This document shows, piece by piece, positions 1 through 11,340 of a DNA stretch of 64,000 nt; the first letter of the stretch is position 1; every line of letters starts with the position of its first letter. The stretch comes from Hydrangea macrophylla (taxonomy: Eukaryota > Streptophyta > Magnoliopsida > Cornales > Hydrangeaceae). The position numbers were made by a program, and so were the translations under genes. Where the stretch lies: assembly GCA_033977485.1 (NCBI GenBank), contig CM066988.1, positions 77,844,669 to 77,908,668 on the forward strand, given 5' to 3'. The notes beneath the pieces are model-generated. The model was not told where the DNA came from. It ran no database searches and saw only the letters and a program-made list of their open reading frames with translations.

Positions 1-100
1 ACATACACGTTTACTTAGCATGTTGAATGATATTGAGCATGCTTTGAAAAGTACAAACATAATGTGTGTGTGAAAATGTATTGTAAATGCCAGAGAGAAA

Positions 101-2590
101 ATGTCTGGTTCAACACCGCCTACGCAAATGGAGAGAATGGAAAGGGTTGTAACTGGTTTGGTGCAAGTAGTTGAAACTCATGCAATAGAGGGAAGACGTG
201 AATAGCCGAATCCTAATCCGAGGGAGGAGGTGACCCCTATTTCACAATTTTACAAGCAGAAATCGACACTATTCAGGGGATAGACTGATCCAATGAGAAC
301 CAATTTCTGGTTGTCCGATATGGAGAGGATATTCAGGGTTCTTCCATGTTCTGAGGTTCAATAGGTTTTATTTGCTGTCGATACTTTAAAAGAAGAAGCA
401 CAGTACTGGTGGCGTACAAAGTTAGGATAGGAAAGGCTGAATACTTGGAGGGAGTTTGTGGTACTCTTCAAGAAGCAGTATTTTCCAAAATCGTTCGAAG
501 ATTCGAAGGCTCAAGAGTTTATGGAACTAAAATAAGGAGGAATGACAGTTTGGGAGTATTCCGCCAAATTCACAAGTTTGGCACGATTTGCTGAAAATGT
601 AGTACCGAATGAAGGGGATCGAACTAGAAAGTTTGTGATGGGGTTAAGGGATGAAATTCAACGCCAGGTATCTATACAGCAGTTGGATAAAGTTACGGAG
701 GCATTGGATGTGGCTTCAATCGCTGAAAGAGATATGGGGTATCAACAAAGTTCGCAAGCACCAATAACTCAACAATACAAAAGACCGAGTTCAAGTCAAT
801 ATAGCAGTCAAGGGAGTTCAAAACGACAAAGTTTTGGGGGTTCTTCGGGTGGTGGAGGTAACAAGCCACGATGTAACGCATGTGGAAAGTTTCATTGGGG
901 TGTATACAATCTACCAACAACGGTCTGTAATAATTGCCGACAAATGGGTCATGTGGCAGAGAATTGCCCAGGGGTGAGGCAAAATACTTATGCTCCGATG
1001 AGGCGTATCAATGATAGTGGGATGGTTTGTAACAATTGTGGGGAACTTGGACACCGAATGCGTAATTGTCCTAAGCCGAGGCAAGGAGGTTTTAGTGCAA
1101 CCGCAAGCAGTGCACCAACACCGCGACCACCTCAACAACAACCACCTCAAGGACATTATTTCCAACTTAATCTAGGGGAGACCACTATTGCTAACACGGT
1201 CGTGTCAGGAAAAGTTCTTATCTGTTCAACACTTGCTAATGTGTTAATGGATTCTGGTTCTACACACTCGTTTGTATCACACCAATTCGCTAGGAATATG
1301 ATTGTACCCTTAGAACTTCTAGAATATGATCTATCTGTTGATGTTCTACTGGGAAGATCATTGGTGAGTTCGGGAGTTTATAGAAACTGTGAAATTAAAA
1401 TCAATGATGAAGTGTTAACTGTAAATTTAGTACCATTAGTAATTCAACATTTTGATGTCATATTGGGGATGTATTGGTTATCAATAAATCACGCGGTCAT
1501 TGACTATGAGAATAAAAGGGTAGAATTTCAAGCACCAACTCGTAGAGTCTTTTCTTTCCAAGGGGTGGGTGTTGTGTTACCACCATATCTCGTATCCGCC
1601 ATCAAGCCATGTCATTTATTAAAAAATGGGTGTAAAGGTTTTCTTTATGGTATATTGGATACTAGAAGTACAAAACTAAAGTTGGAAGATATACCCGTAG
1701 TTAGAGAATTTCATGATGTATTTCCAGAAGATTTGCCGAGTGTGTTAATTGAAAGGGAGGTTGAATTTGGTATAGATGTAATATCGGGAACACAACCCAT
1801 TTCGCGGGCACCATATAGAATGACTCCGATAGAGTTGAAAGAGTTGAAGACTCAATTACAGGAGTTGTTGGATAAGGGGTTCATTCGGCCAAGTGTGTCA
1901 CCCTGGGGTGCACTGGTTCTTTTTATGAAAAAGAAAGTTGGGACGATGCGGATGTGTATAGATTATCGTGAGATCAATAAAGTAACTATAAAAAATAAGT
2001 ACCCATTACCGCGGATCGACGATTTATTTGACCAGTTACAAGGAGCTCAAGTGTTTTCAAAGATCGATTTAAGGTTGGGGTATCATCAATTGAAGGTAAA
2101 AGCTGATGATGTTGAGAAGACGGCCTTTAGAACTTGGTACGGTCATTATGAATTTCTTGTAATGCCATTTGGAGTAACCAATGCACCAGCTGCGTTCATG
2201 GATTTAATGAATCGAGTCTTGCAAACATATTTAGATGAATTTGTTATAGTTTTTATTGATGATATTCTTATTTATTCAAAGAGTTCAGAAGAGCATGATA
2301 AGCACTTGAGATTGGTGTTGCAACAACTTCGAGAAAAGCAGTTGTTCAGAAAACTGAAGAAAAGTGAGTTTTGGTTAACAAGTATTACCTTCCTTGGCCA
2401 TGTGATTTCCAAGGATGGCGTGTCAGTTGATCTGCAGAAAATAGAAGCTGTTATGAATTGGGCGAGATCAACCAATGTGTCAAAAATTCATAGCTTTCTG
2501 GGTTTGGCTGGGTATTATAGATGGTTTGTTCGGGATTTCTCAAAGATTGCTACTCCGATGACAACATTAATGAGGCGATATTCCATTTGA
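101..2590 (+). pseudogene. gag-protease-RT part of the Tekay-like polyprotein (broken)
   Basis: An ATG at 101 opens a gag frame with in-frame stops at 203, 281, 362, 428 (all TAG) and 533 (TAA). After 536 the frame is open to 2590. Visible: the gag core ending near 690; CCHC knuckles at about 925-966 and 1027-1068, the second with the pattern [14 protein letters not shown]; the aspartic protease site as [10 protein letters not shown] near 1242; and the reverse transcriptase with VFIDD as its catalytic box near 2250 (the usual plant form is YxDD or FIDD). A frame change near 2577 shifts the rest of RT/RNase H into another frame. The polyprotein would make the capsid, mature it and copy the RNA. 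With five nonsense codons and a frameshift it cannot do so now. Confidence 0.92.
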
Positions 2591-3380
2591 ATGGGGAAAA
2601 GAATGTGAGGAATATTTTCAAACATTGAAGAGTAAGTTAACTTCTGCTCCAATACTTGCGATTCTGACAAGTACCAGGGGATTTAGTATTTACAGTGACG
2701 CTTCCCATCAAGGCTTGGGATGTGTTCTTATGCAAGGGGACAAAGTGATAGCATATGCTTCAAGGCAATTGAGGACTCATGAGAAGAATTATCCAACCCA
2801 CGATTTGGAACTTGCCATGGTAATTTTTTCCTTAAAGATTTGGCGACATTACTTGTATGGGGAAACTTGCGAAATTTTCACTGACCACAAGAGTTTAAAA
2901 TACTTGTTTACTCAGAGGGATCTAAATATGCGACAACGAAGATGGTTGGAGTTAATGAAGGACTACGACCTGAAAATTCAATATCATCCGGGTAAAGCAA
3001 ATGTAGTGGCCGATGCTTTGAGTCAAAAATCATCAGAAAGTTTAGCATGTGTTTTGACGGCACAAGAAGGGTTGGTGAAAGAGTTTGAACGACTGGAATT
3101 GGAAGTCATTCCTAGAGTTGAAGGTGGATTGATGGCAGCGATTGTAGCACAACCTGACTTAATTGGAGAGATTAAAACAAATCAACTCTTGGATTCAAAC
3201 TTGAAGAAAATTGTAGATGAACTACCTGAAGGTAAGCGATCGAAATTTTGTTTGCATGATGGGGTGTTATGGTACATAAATCGGTTATGTGTACCTAATG
3301 TTAGCAACCTTAAGGAAAGAATTTTGGAAGAAGCTCATGGTACTCGGTATTCCATGCATCCGGGTAGTACGAAAATGTAA
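2580..3380 (+). pseudogene. RT connection and RNase H, start of integrase (broken)
   Basis: This continues the pol frame after the shift near 2577. RNase H is recognised by [10 protein letters not shown] near 2692, the ASRQL strand, and DHKSLKYL near 2881, followed by the [13 protein letters not shown] segment that closes the domain in plant Ty3 elements. RNase H removes the RNA template and trims the polypurine primer. The frame ends at a TAA (3378-3380) inside the zinc-binding N-terminus of integrase, where bases appear to have been lost. From 3381 to 3541 the integrase can be followed only with a stop (TAA near 3435) and another frame change near 3510-3540. Confidence 0.9.
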
Positions 3381-4579
3381 AGATATTTAAGAGAGGTCTA
3401 TTGGTGGAATGGTATGAAACGTGAAGTTGTCGAATAAGTAGCCAAATGTATGACATGTCAATTAGTAAAGCTTGAGCATCAACGACCCGCGGGAGGGATA
3501 CAACCATTGGAATACTGGAATGGAAATAGGAGCACATTACAATGGATTTTGTGACGGGATTGCCGAGGTCTCCTAGATCAAATGATAGTATTTGGGTGAT
3601 CGTTGACCGGTTGACTAAGTCAGCCCACTTTTTGCCGATTAAGACCACTGACCCGATGAAGTTAGCAGAACTCTATGTTAAAGAGATTGTGAGATTGCAC
3701 GGAGCACCGATATCTATTATGTCGGATCGTGATACACGTTTTGTATCCAGATTTTGGGAAGGGCTACAAAGAGCAATTGGGATAGCTTTGCATTTTAGCA
3801 CGGTATTTCACCCGCAAACCGATGGTCAGTCAGAACGGCTTATTCAGATTCTAGAGGATATGCTTAGAGTCTGTGTTATGGATTTCAAGGCTGACTGGGA
3901 AACTCACTTGCTGTTAATTGAATTTTCTTACAATAATAGCTTCCAGACAAGCATTGGAATGGCGCCTTTTGAGGCATTGTATGGTCAAAAATGTAGATCG
4001 CCTGTGTATTGGATAGAGGTTGGGGAAAAGCAACTTTTAGGGCTGAAAATTATACAAATCACCACCGATAAAGTTAAGTTGATTAAGCAATTGTTGCAAG
4101 TGGCACAAAGTTGCTACAAAAGTTGTGCTGATACGGGTAGAAGACCGCTGGAGTTCGAGATTGGTGATTATGTGTTCTTGAAAGTTTCACCTTCGAAGGG
4201 CATTACACGGTTTCGTAAGAAAGGTAAGTTGAGTCCGAGATATGTTGGACCTTTTCTGATTTTGAATAAAGTGGGACCGGTAGCTTATAGGTTAGAGTTA
4301 CCACAAGAGTTGTCACATGTTCATAATGTGTTCCACGTGTCTATGCTCAGACGTTATGTGTCAGATTTGAGTCATATCCTTGAACCAGAACCATTGGAAG
4401 TCTGAGAAGATATGACGTATGTTGAACATCCGGTACGGATTCTGGATAGGAAAGATCAAGTGTTGAGAACAAAGGCAATTCCGTTGGTCATGGTCCTCTG
4501 GCATAATCATAGCGTTAAAGAGGCAACTTGGGAGCGAGAAAATGAAATCAGGAAGAAGCACCCGCACTTGTTTGATTGA
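3381..4579 (+). pseudogene. integrase core and chromodomain (broken)
   Basis: The DDE integrase core is readable from 3542 (MDFVTGLPRS, then the second-Asp region MSDRDTRF near 3720 and FHPQTDGQSER near 3808). The C-terminal domain ends with HVHNVFHVSMLRRY, the plant Ty3 signature. A TGA at 4403-4405 separates this from a chromodomain-like tail (about 4412-4579) containing the ATWERE motif. In chromoviruses this tail binds chromatin marks and steers insertion. A stop at 4577 closes the frame, 33 bases before the polypurine tract. Function is lost because of the upstream breaks. Confidence 0.9.
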
Positions 4580-4612
4580 TGAGGTAAGAATAAGTTTGGG
4601 GACAAACTTCTT

Positions 4613-4628
4613 AAAAGGGAGGGAGAAA
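4613..4628 (+). other. polypurine tract of the Tekay-like element
   Basis: AAAAGGGAGGGAGAAA directly abuts the LTR start TGTAACACCC. It would prime plus-strand DNA synthesis. Confidence 0.9.
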
Positions 4629-6961
4629 TGTAACACCCGTACCCGGACGAGAAGATTAATGTGATAATAATATGTGTTAATTAAAGATAATTAATGCATA
4701 AATTGGTTTAAGGTGGGGTTATGAACCCACATGTGAAAAGGCGCTCAAATGCGGGCACAGATGAAAGTCCTGTGAAATGCGGGGCTACTATAGAAGTGGG
4801 GCCCAATGAAAGTCTAATTAAATAATTTGCATTTTTATGTCATTATATGTTTATATGATTACTTGTTTAAAAGTTTAAAGATATTATTATGTCTTATGAT
4901 AGGTAAGGGGACCAGTATGGGTACCCATGTGAGGGCGTAATTGAAAACAATTCATAATTGGTAGATTTAATAGCAACCTTATAATTTATGTTGGACCACG
5001 TTTGGGACCCACGCGAGACTTAGATTAAATACTTTTAGAAAAGGTGGGTAGCTAATGTAATTAGCATGGGGATTTCATAATTAAACTTAAAGAAAGTTGG
5101 GGGAGGTAAATGAGAATAAGAAGAAATGGTGACAACACATATGCATGGTAGCATATGTGTCTTTCCGTTGTTAAACACAGTTGGGAATTAGAATTTTGGA
5201 GAGAACGAGAGCTCCAAGTCGGCTACGGAAATTCTCGACGACGTTCCTTGTCGTTTCATCGGCGTCCGACATCAGATTCACGATCCGAGACCACTTTTGG
5301 ACTCGTGGAGGTAAGAGGATCACATGCACGTCTTTTATTTTCAGTTTTGACAACGTTTTTATGGCGGCCGTTCTTAATAGATGATGTTCTTGGCACTAAA
5401 CTTATGTAGGAATTACACGGTGGATTTTGGGTTGGAAATTTGCTAAAGGTTGGGATTTCTAAGCTTAAATCGCTAGTAAATCAAAGAGGTGAGTGTTCCA
5501 GTCCCAAAATTGGGTGTTTAGATATGTTGATGTGATAATTGTTAGCTTAGAATGCTTAATCCATGTTTATGTTTATATGTGTTGTTGAATTTGGGTAAAA
5601 AGCATGTCAAAGTTATGAAATTGCTATGCTTATATGGTTATATGCTAAGTTGCTTAAATACTTATGTCGATCAAAGGGAAGTCAAGTAGAGATCACCATT
5701 TATAGGTCTCATATGTAAGGTATAGGAAGTCCTCAATGAGTAGGACGTGGTGACGACCACAATGAAATGCCGGTAACGCCTTCGGGATCACAAGAGAGTG
5801 TGTGGTGTGCTATATGCGCCAAAAGAGTGAGAAATTCCGGGGTGAGAAGGACCCGGGGGTGGTGGTTGGTATGACTTGACGTTTCGAAGATCAATTTGTT
5901 GTTGTTCATAATGATTGTTGCATTTGCATATTAAGCATTCCAATAGCATGATTAGTTCCCTTACTAAGCGAAAGCTTAAACGAAAATATATTTTCTATTG
6001 TGGTTATTGAATAACCATCGCAGGTACCGTCCGAGAGGAGGAGAGAAAATGATCCACGCGACGGGTTTGGGTGTGGGAGTAGCAAATTGTGTTGATATGT
6101 GCATATGTATAGTTGTTTTGAGGTTAAGTTGTAATCCTCAACTCTAAGTGTTGTAAACATCTTGCATTTTGGAAATGTTGGGAGTAACTTGTATTTTGGG
6201 AATACTTGTAATCAGTTAAGTTCACATTTAGCTTGGTTGTGCCTAATGTTGTAAAGTGTACTTGCAAATTACAAGTTATGTATATTGGGGAAGAATTGGG
6301 AAGAAACTAGGTAACTTGTGATTGTGAATCTAAGCTTGTTTTCTCTTGTGGTGATGTTTTGCAAGTATTGGGGAAATGTGAATTTTGAATGTATCTTAAT
6401 GATTTTGGAGAGGAATTTGAGTGTTTGATTGTTATTTCACACTTGGATATGTTGAGCAAATGTTTTTAAGCACTTGGAGATGTTTTAGTAATGATCTTTG
6501 ATATTCCTACAAAGTTTGATTATGTTTGGTAATGTTTTGGGGCTTGAAAACTGAAGTTTTTAGCAGCAGGGAGCTGTTCTGCCAAGGCCGGATCGATCCA
6601 CCCCTTTTCGGGGACATTCTGCTAGAACTTTTGGAAAATGGATCGATCCCTTCTTTATCGCGGATCGATCCGCCCTTGTTTTGGCAGCTGCTGACTTTTA
6701 CGGAAACAAGCATAACTCTCTCTACAAAACTCGGATTTGCATGCCATTTTTTGCGTTGGAACCGGGACTCAAAGACCTATCTTTTGGTGTAAAATTTTGA
6801 TATACTTATGAAATTATAATTTTACCCTTGGGGCTGTTTTGTGTCAGTGAAGCTGATTTATGGGGTCTAAATCATGATTTTCGTAATAGATTAAGGGTGT
6901 TTTGGCTTGTGGGCTTTGTTACACGTGTCCCAGTCCATCCGAGATGTGTTGGGGTGTGACA
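4629..6961 (+). repeat. 3' LTR of the Tekay-like chromovirus
   Basis: It begins TGTAACACCC after the polypurine tract and ends GGGTGTGACA, giving 2333 bp with TG...CA ends. The partner 5' LTR is outside the window, so age cannot be judged. Short open frames inside (for example 5155-5409) look random and no coding function is supported. Three perfect GGATCGATCC words lie in its 3' third. Confidence 0.88.
6590..6671. repeat. GGATCGATCC palindrome cluster in the chromovirus LTR
   Basis: Perfect 10-bp palindromes at 6590, 6640 and 6662, separated by unrelated sequence, in an LTR otherwise poor in CpG. See findings. Confidence 0.9.
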
Positions 6962-8710
6962 TGGACATTAGCTCTCGACCTCAAAGACATGTTTAATGGA
7001 TGATGATTCTAACTTCAATACATTCATATGTATTCTTGAAGTCATATTCTCAAACAAAACTATGTTTGTGCAAGTAATATTGGGAGTTCTTGATATGAGT
7101 TTGATGATGATGTTCTAAGTGGTTTTAATCCCCTTTTTGTGCTAGAAATGTGCTTTCAAAACCCCTATTTCAAAACCCCTTTAAAACCCCCAACATTTGG
7201 AATCCAAGAAATAAGCTTTGTTTTACCAAAAATCTTCAAAAGAGTGAATGATCTGAGTTCAAAGGTTTTTCTAGAACTCAATACTCAAAGTATTAACATG
7301 ATACCACTTGGAAAGCTCTCTTAACTCATTAGAGAACACCCGTGATTTTTGGTTTGACATGGAAACACTACGAAGGGTCCATTTGGACCCAAACATTCTT
7401 TCCAGGTATTCTGTTTTTGCTGTCACAGCAACTTGGTTGACTTTCAACTTGTTTATAGAAACATTTTCCAAAAGGAGTAGTCCCAACTCATTTTTCCTTT
7501 GAACTTCAATGTCTTAGGGAACCTTCTGTATAATATGGGCCTCTAGATATTTTGTTTTCATTTTCTAAGATTTTTTAACATTTCAGTCCACAGTACGGAC
7601 TCTGTTTCTGAATAACCTCTATTGTTTATATGATTTCTCTCAATCTGTAATAGTAAGACAGGATTGGCTTTTTTATTTTCATTCTAGACACAATAAGGAT
7701 GATCTCCAAAAAAATCATGCATTGAAAACATTTCAAACCCTACCTTTCAATTTCCACAAGATCATGTTACTGTTCTGTCCACTATTCACAACAAGTATAT
7801 TTTTACTTCCATCCTTTGATTTGATGCTTATATGTACTTTAAATTAGTTCATATCCTAGAAAGTGGTCCATACCATATTTTTACATATCCCATGATGATT
7901 TCCCCCATGAATTCATGCATATTTTAGACTTCTAAGTCACTTTAGAAAGTCTATGTACACAAACACACTACAACCTTTGCACATTCTAGGATCATACATT
8001 GCATCCATGCAAGATTTGGAGTTTTTGTGACTCCTAATATAAGGAGATTATAAGGAATGAACTTGATTATACGATCATGTTTCCCCTCAATTGAATCTTC
8101 CTTTCTCATCTGTCCCGGGGATTGAGAGGTCTTCTTTTCTCAAAGACTAACATACATCGTCCTAGCTTGCTAAGCATATTTGACTTCTTTGATTATTTGT
8201 TTCAAGAACAATTCATGTCCCCTTAGATTAGGAAGACTTTACTACTTGATACGTGATTAGACGATTTTTCCTAGGTTTGTTTGTGTGATCTTTCACTTTG
8301 CATTGTATGATACTTGGCTTAGATCTTATGAATGATATCTTTTGATCTTCCATTTCAAGATTCTTATGTGATGTAATATACTATCATAGTATTAATTGTC
8401 AAACCAAACATAGTATAAGATGATTATTTGGATGCTAATTGAGGCTCGACGAGAGACGGGGAGAGTTGAGGGCGTTTTAGCCATGACAAAGGCTCCTTCC
8501 TCTCTCGTACCAAAACCCCGAGCCAAGTTCTTTGGTTATGAAAGGCCGATGCCATTTACCGTTTGGGTGAGTCAAATTGGGTTTCTTGGTTCCCTAAACA
8601 CCAAGTGGTGCCTCTGTATCTGTTTTCAACAGACCTTTTCCTTTTCTTTGATCCAAATCAATTTCAAAACAAAAACAAAAACAGTGGACGACCGATTCTG
8701 CGTGTCCACA
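6962..8710 (+). repeat. 3' half of an LTR of the TR-GAG family, plus orientation
   Basis: This is the reverse complement of about 25918-27660 (the solo LTR) and matches the TR-GAG LTRs at 11341 and 22122 less closely. It ends with the family terminus CGTGTCCACA at 8710. No primer-binding site follows, so it is a 3' LTR or solo LTR. The chromovirus cut it at 6961, which explains the missing first half. The 125-codon frame at 8420-8797 is LTR sequence, not a gene. Confidence 0.85.
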
Positions 8711-8904
8711 CGTGCATGGTCGGGTTGCATAAGATCGCACAAAGGACGTAGCGAATCATCAATTGGTACAACCACATTCTCACCATTTTCACTTTGATTG
8801 TCTGCCATTGAATCTGTAGGTGTAGCTACGGGATTAATAGAACTCGAAGAATTGGATGAATAGAATGGATTTTCATAAATTCCTTCAATGGAATTATCGT
8901 ACAT
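8711..8904 (-). pseudogene. Athila-like gag N-terminus, element A (truncated)
   Basis: A minus-strand ATG at 8904, about 110 bases downstream (in sense) of a primer-binding site, opens a frame of about 65 codons. It contains a Ser/Asn-rich stretch, then an MADNQ start-like motif and an SLRPLCDLMQP segment. This resembles the start of Athila-lineage gag proteins (resemblance by eye only). The frame runs into the inserted LTR at 8710 and is therefore truncated. Position directly after the PBS supports gag. No zinc knuckle or pol from this element is visible in the window. Confidence 0.6.
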
Positions 8905-9010
8905 GAAAGGGAAAAGATCCTAAAAGGTTTTAATCTAAAGAACTAAAAGAAAAGGAAAATAGAAAGAGATGAAGATAGATTGAGGTAATCTAAGTGTTAG
9001 CTTGTTGCCT

Positions 9011-9028
9011 TCCCCGGCAACGGCACCA
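9011..9028 (-). other. primer-binding site of element A (tRNA-Asp type)
   Basis: Minus strand reads TGGTGCCGTTGCCGGGGA, close to the tRNA-Asp-complementary site usual for Athila-lineage elements. It lies 6 bases from the LTR end at 9035. Confidence 0.85.
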
Positions 9029-9618
9029 AATACTTGACACGGAAATTATTTATGTGCGCTCTTGTGCAACACCCAAGTGTAGGTGATTGTGCAAGTAGTA
9101 TCTGGTTAAGACCAGGTCAATCCCACGGGGAAGGTTGAGAACTAGAAACTTAGATTAAACTCTAAAAGAAAAATAAAAATTCACGATTTTAATGATTGTA
9201 GAACACAAAGTTCTACAATTAATGACTACTAAGATAAAGCAATTAAATTAAACTAGTGATCAACTACTTAACTAAAGCGATGTTTAAAACGAGTTTTTAC
9301 TTTGATGAGGGGAACGTTGGGATCACACGAATCCACAGCGACCTAGCCATCTACCATGCAGTTTCATTGAAGCTCAATGGAGTACATCTTCTACAGTATT
9401 CTGTATTTCTCTTGAAATAAAGAATCTATAGCCCTTTCATGATCGGGACTATATCATCATAGTTAATTCGAAATACATAAAAGCGGTTTAAATCAATAGT
9501 TAAGTCTCACACTCTGAATGGTGTTAGCATTCAAAGTGGTTTGCAAAAGGTATTGAAGAAAAATGCCTTAAGGCTTAAGTCTAGGAATACTACATAGGAT
9601 ATTCTCAAGAATCAAAGA

Positions 9619-9712
9619 GTTCGATCGATCGACACGCCTTCGATCGAAATGTCTTCAATTGCTTGACTGTACCTCTGTTCCGATCGATCGAACAAACTTA
9701 GATCGATCGAAC
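9619..9712. repeat. GATCGATC palindrome cluster 1 in LTR A
   Basis: Four copies of the word family TTCGATCGATCGAA (starting near 9619, 9639, 9679, 9699), plus a variant CAATTGCTTGAC at 9656. Confidence 0.9.
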
Positions 9713-10204
9713 ACAGGTTTTTACACTACTGCATGGCAGAGGCTGGAGATCACTATTTCATCGTGATCTCCCAACCTTAGGACTACTCATACATAGTTTG
9801 GAGTGTCATAGGTCTGTTTTTAACGTAAATATCCATTAAGGCTTTGTTTGGTTGTGATTTAAACATGAAAACTATGATAACTATGGTTTAATCAATATCT
9901 AACATGCAAAACTATAACTATTCAGATTATAAGCTACTGGAACTAATGACAAGATGTAAAACAAGTATATAAAAACCTGGAATAATAGAACTTGATTGCT
10001 TTAAGAGAATCCAAGCCAAATAAATATCAAACCTTCATAAACCTACAAAAGCTAAGAACAAAACTCTCTATCTCTCTATAAACTGTTGAAAAGCAATCTG
10101 GGCGTCCTTATGGACGTATGTATAACGAGTATTTATACAAGAACCTAATGCTAGGGTTGATTACAACTATTCTGCTCCGTGCGCGTAAGTTCTGGAAAAA
10201 GGCA

Positions 10205-10320
10205 TGTTCGATCGATCGAACATCACTCGATTGATTGAACTTCTGGATTACTCGGGCGCTTGAACCGTCTTCAATCAATCGAAACCTCAATCGCTTGAAC
10301 CTCTTCGATCGCTCGAACTT
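10205..10320. repeat. GATCGATC palindrome cluster 2 in LTR A
   Basis: It begins with a perfect 18-bp palindrome TGTTCGATCGATCGAACA at 10205, followed by five diverged copies (for example CGATTGATTGAAC, CAATCGCTTGAAC, CGATCGCTCGAAC). Confidence 0.9.
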
Positions 10321-10553
10321 CATACTTTAGCTTTGAATTCTCTTGCTTGTAATCAAGCATTCCCTTTATCCTGTTATCCACTTCCTCACACAGCAAAATA
10401 GTAATCTGCACAAATAAAAGCTAAAACAATATAACTTATCATAGATTAATCATATTGTGTATAAACTAGCATTGTAATACGAATTGTAGATATGATAAGG
10501 AATTGTGAACTAAATCAGCGTATTTTCTTCTTTTAGCGCGGATGTATTTTACA

Positions 10554-10914
10554 AATACCCCCACTTGTCACGCAGGTAAACACTTATTTTCATATAAACA
10601 TTTAGGGTATTGCACAATGACCATCTCAATCTCAGAGAGACGTTTCAACATCCATAACATTCATTCTACAATGTCTCAAGGGTTCTCTTACACAGGCACC
10701 CAATTCAACTCGTGAGTCATAACTCACTCACACATGTGTTATAACACACATCATATCGCATCACATTATCATGCATGACAAATGGAATAAAAATGCGGCA
10801 AACCTATACACGGATATTATATTTATAACTCGACGTTTTTGAGTTGCATTGGTTGTGGGATTTCCTATTCCAAAGTTTGGGCTTGTCATTGAGTATGCAT
10901 TCACATACACAAAC
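10554..10914. other. left flank of element B; unassigned repeat-like DNA
   Basis: The first 13 bases (AATACCCCCACTT) look like the polypurine tract of an A-type element in minus orientation. The rest has no open frame or motif I recognise. A TGTCACGC at 10567 could alternatively be the start of another LTR. The last five bases, CAAAC, are the left target duplication of element B; its partner is 52397-52401. Confidence 0.45.
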
Positions 10915-11340
10915 TGACATGACTAAAAGGTTGTGCGCTCTTGTGCAACACCCAAGTGTAGGTGATCATGCAAGTAATACTGGATAAGTCCAGGTCGATC
11001 CCACAGGGAAGGAAAAGGGAGAATGTCTACTAAGTTATAACCTAAAGAAAAGGAAAAAGATGAATATACGGGTGGAGGTTCTAACGAATCCTAATTAATT
11101 ATATTAAACTAAATAACAAACTAAAGCATAAAGAAACATAATTAATTAAATAGGTAATTTAAAAGTGTTGGAAACATGTGAATCCACATTGATCCTAACC
11201 ATCTACCATGCACATTCATTAACGTTCTATGAAGTTCATTCCTTTTCAGCATTTCGTATTTTTCTAAAGATAAAGAATTAATAGCCCTTTCATGACCAGG
11301 ACTATATCATCACAGTTGATTTAAAATACTTGGAAGACGA
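10915..11340 (-). repeat. 3' LTR of element B, piece 1
   Basis: Matches 50482-51205 (with the MITE there removed). It ends at GACGA, the target site duplicated by the TR-GAG insertion; the LTR resumes at 25393. Confidence 0.92.

Larger units (their letters stand above)
1..6961 (+). mobile_element. Tekay/Del-like Ty3 chromovirus, 5' end outside window
   Basis: Seen: gag, protease, reverse transcriptase, RNase H, integrase and a C-terminal chromodomain in Ty3 order, then a polypurine tract and a 2.33-kb 3' LTR. The 5' LTR and primer-binding site lie left of the window. The long LTR beginning TGTAACACCC and the chromodomain are typical of the Tekay/Del chromovirus clade, whose chromodomain directs integration to heterochromatin. 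All coding parts are broken, so this copy is dead. It sits inside an LTR of the TR-GAG family: the host LTR resumes at 6962 exactly where the chromovirus LTR ends with GTGTGACA. The left half of the host LTR should lie upstream of base 1. Confidence 0.9.
9035..10553 (-). repeat. LTR of Athila-like element A
   Basis: Plus strand begins TGACACGG beside the PBS and ends ATTTTACA at 10553, followed by a polypurine-like tract (AATACCCCCACTT on plus). The first 150 bp and several inner blocks resemble the LTR of element B (50482-52396), so A and B are related but diverged families. Two palindrome clusters lie inside. This LTR has a PBS on one side and a polypurine tract on the other (see findings). 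Confidence 0.75.

Noticed and set aside
9619..10320. CRISPR-like regular array of short palindromic repeats
   Set aside because: Spacing is irregular, units vary, the context is a plant LTR, and no cas-like gene exists. It is reported as a palindrome cluster instead.
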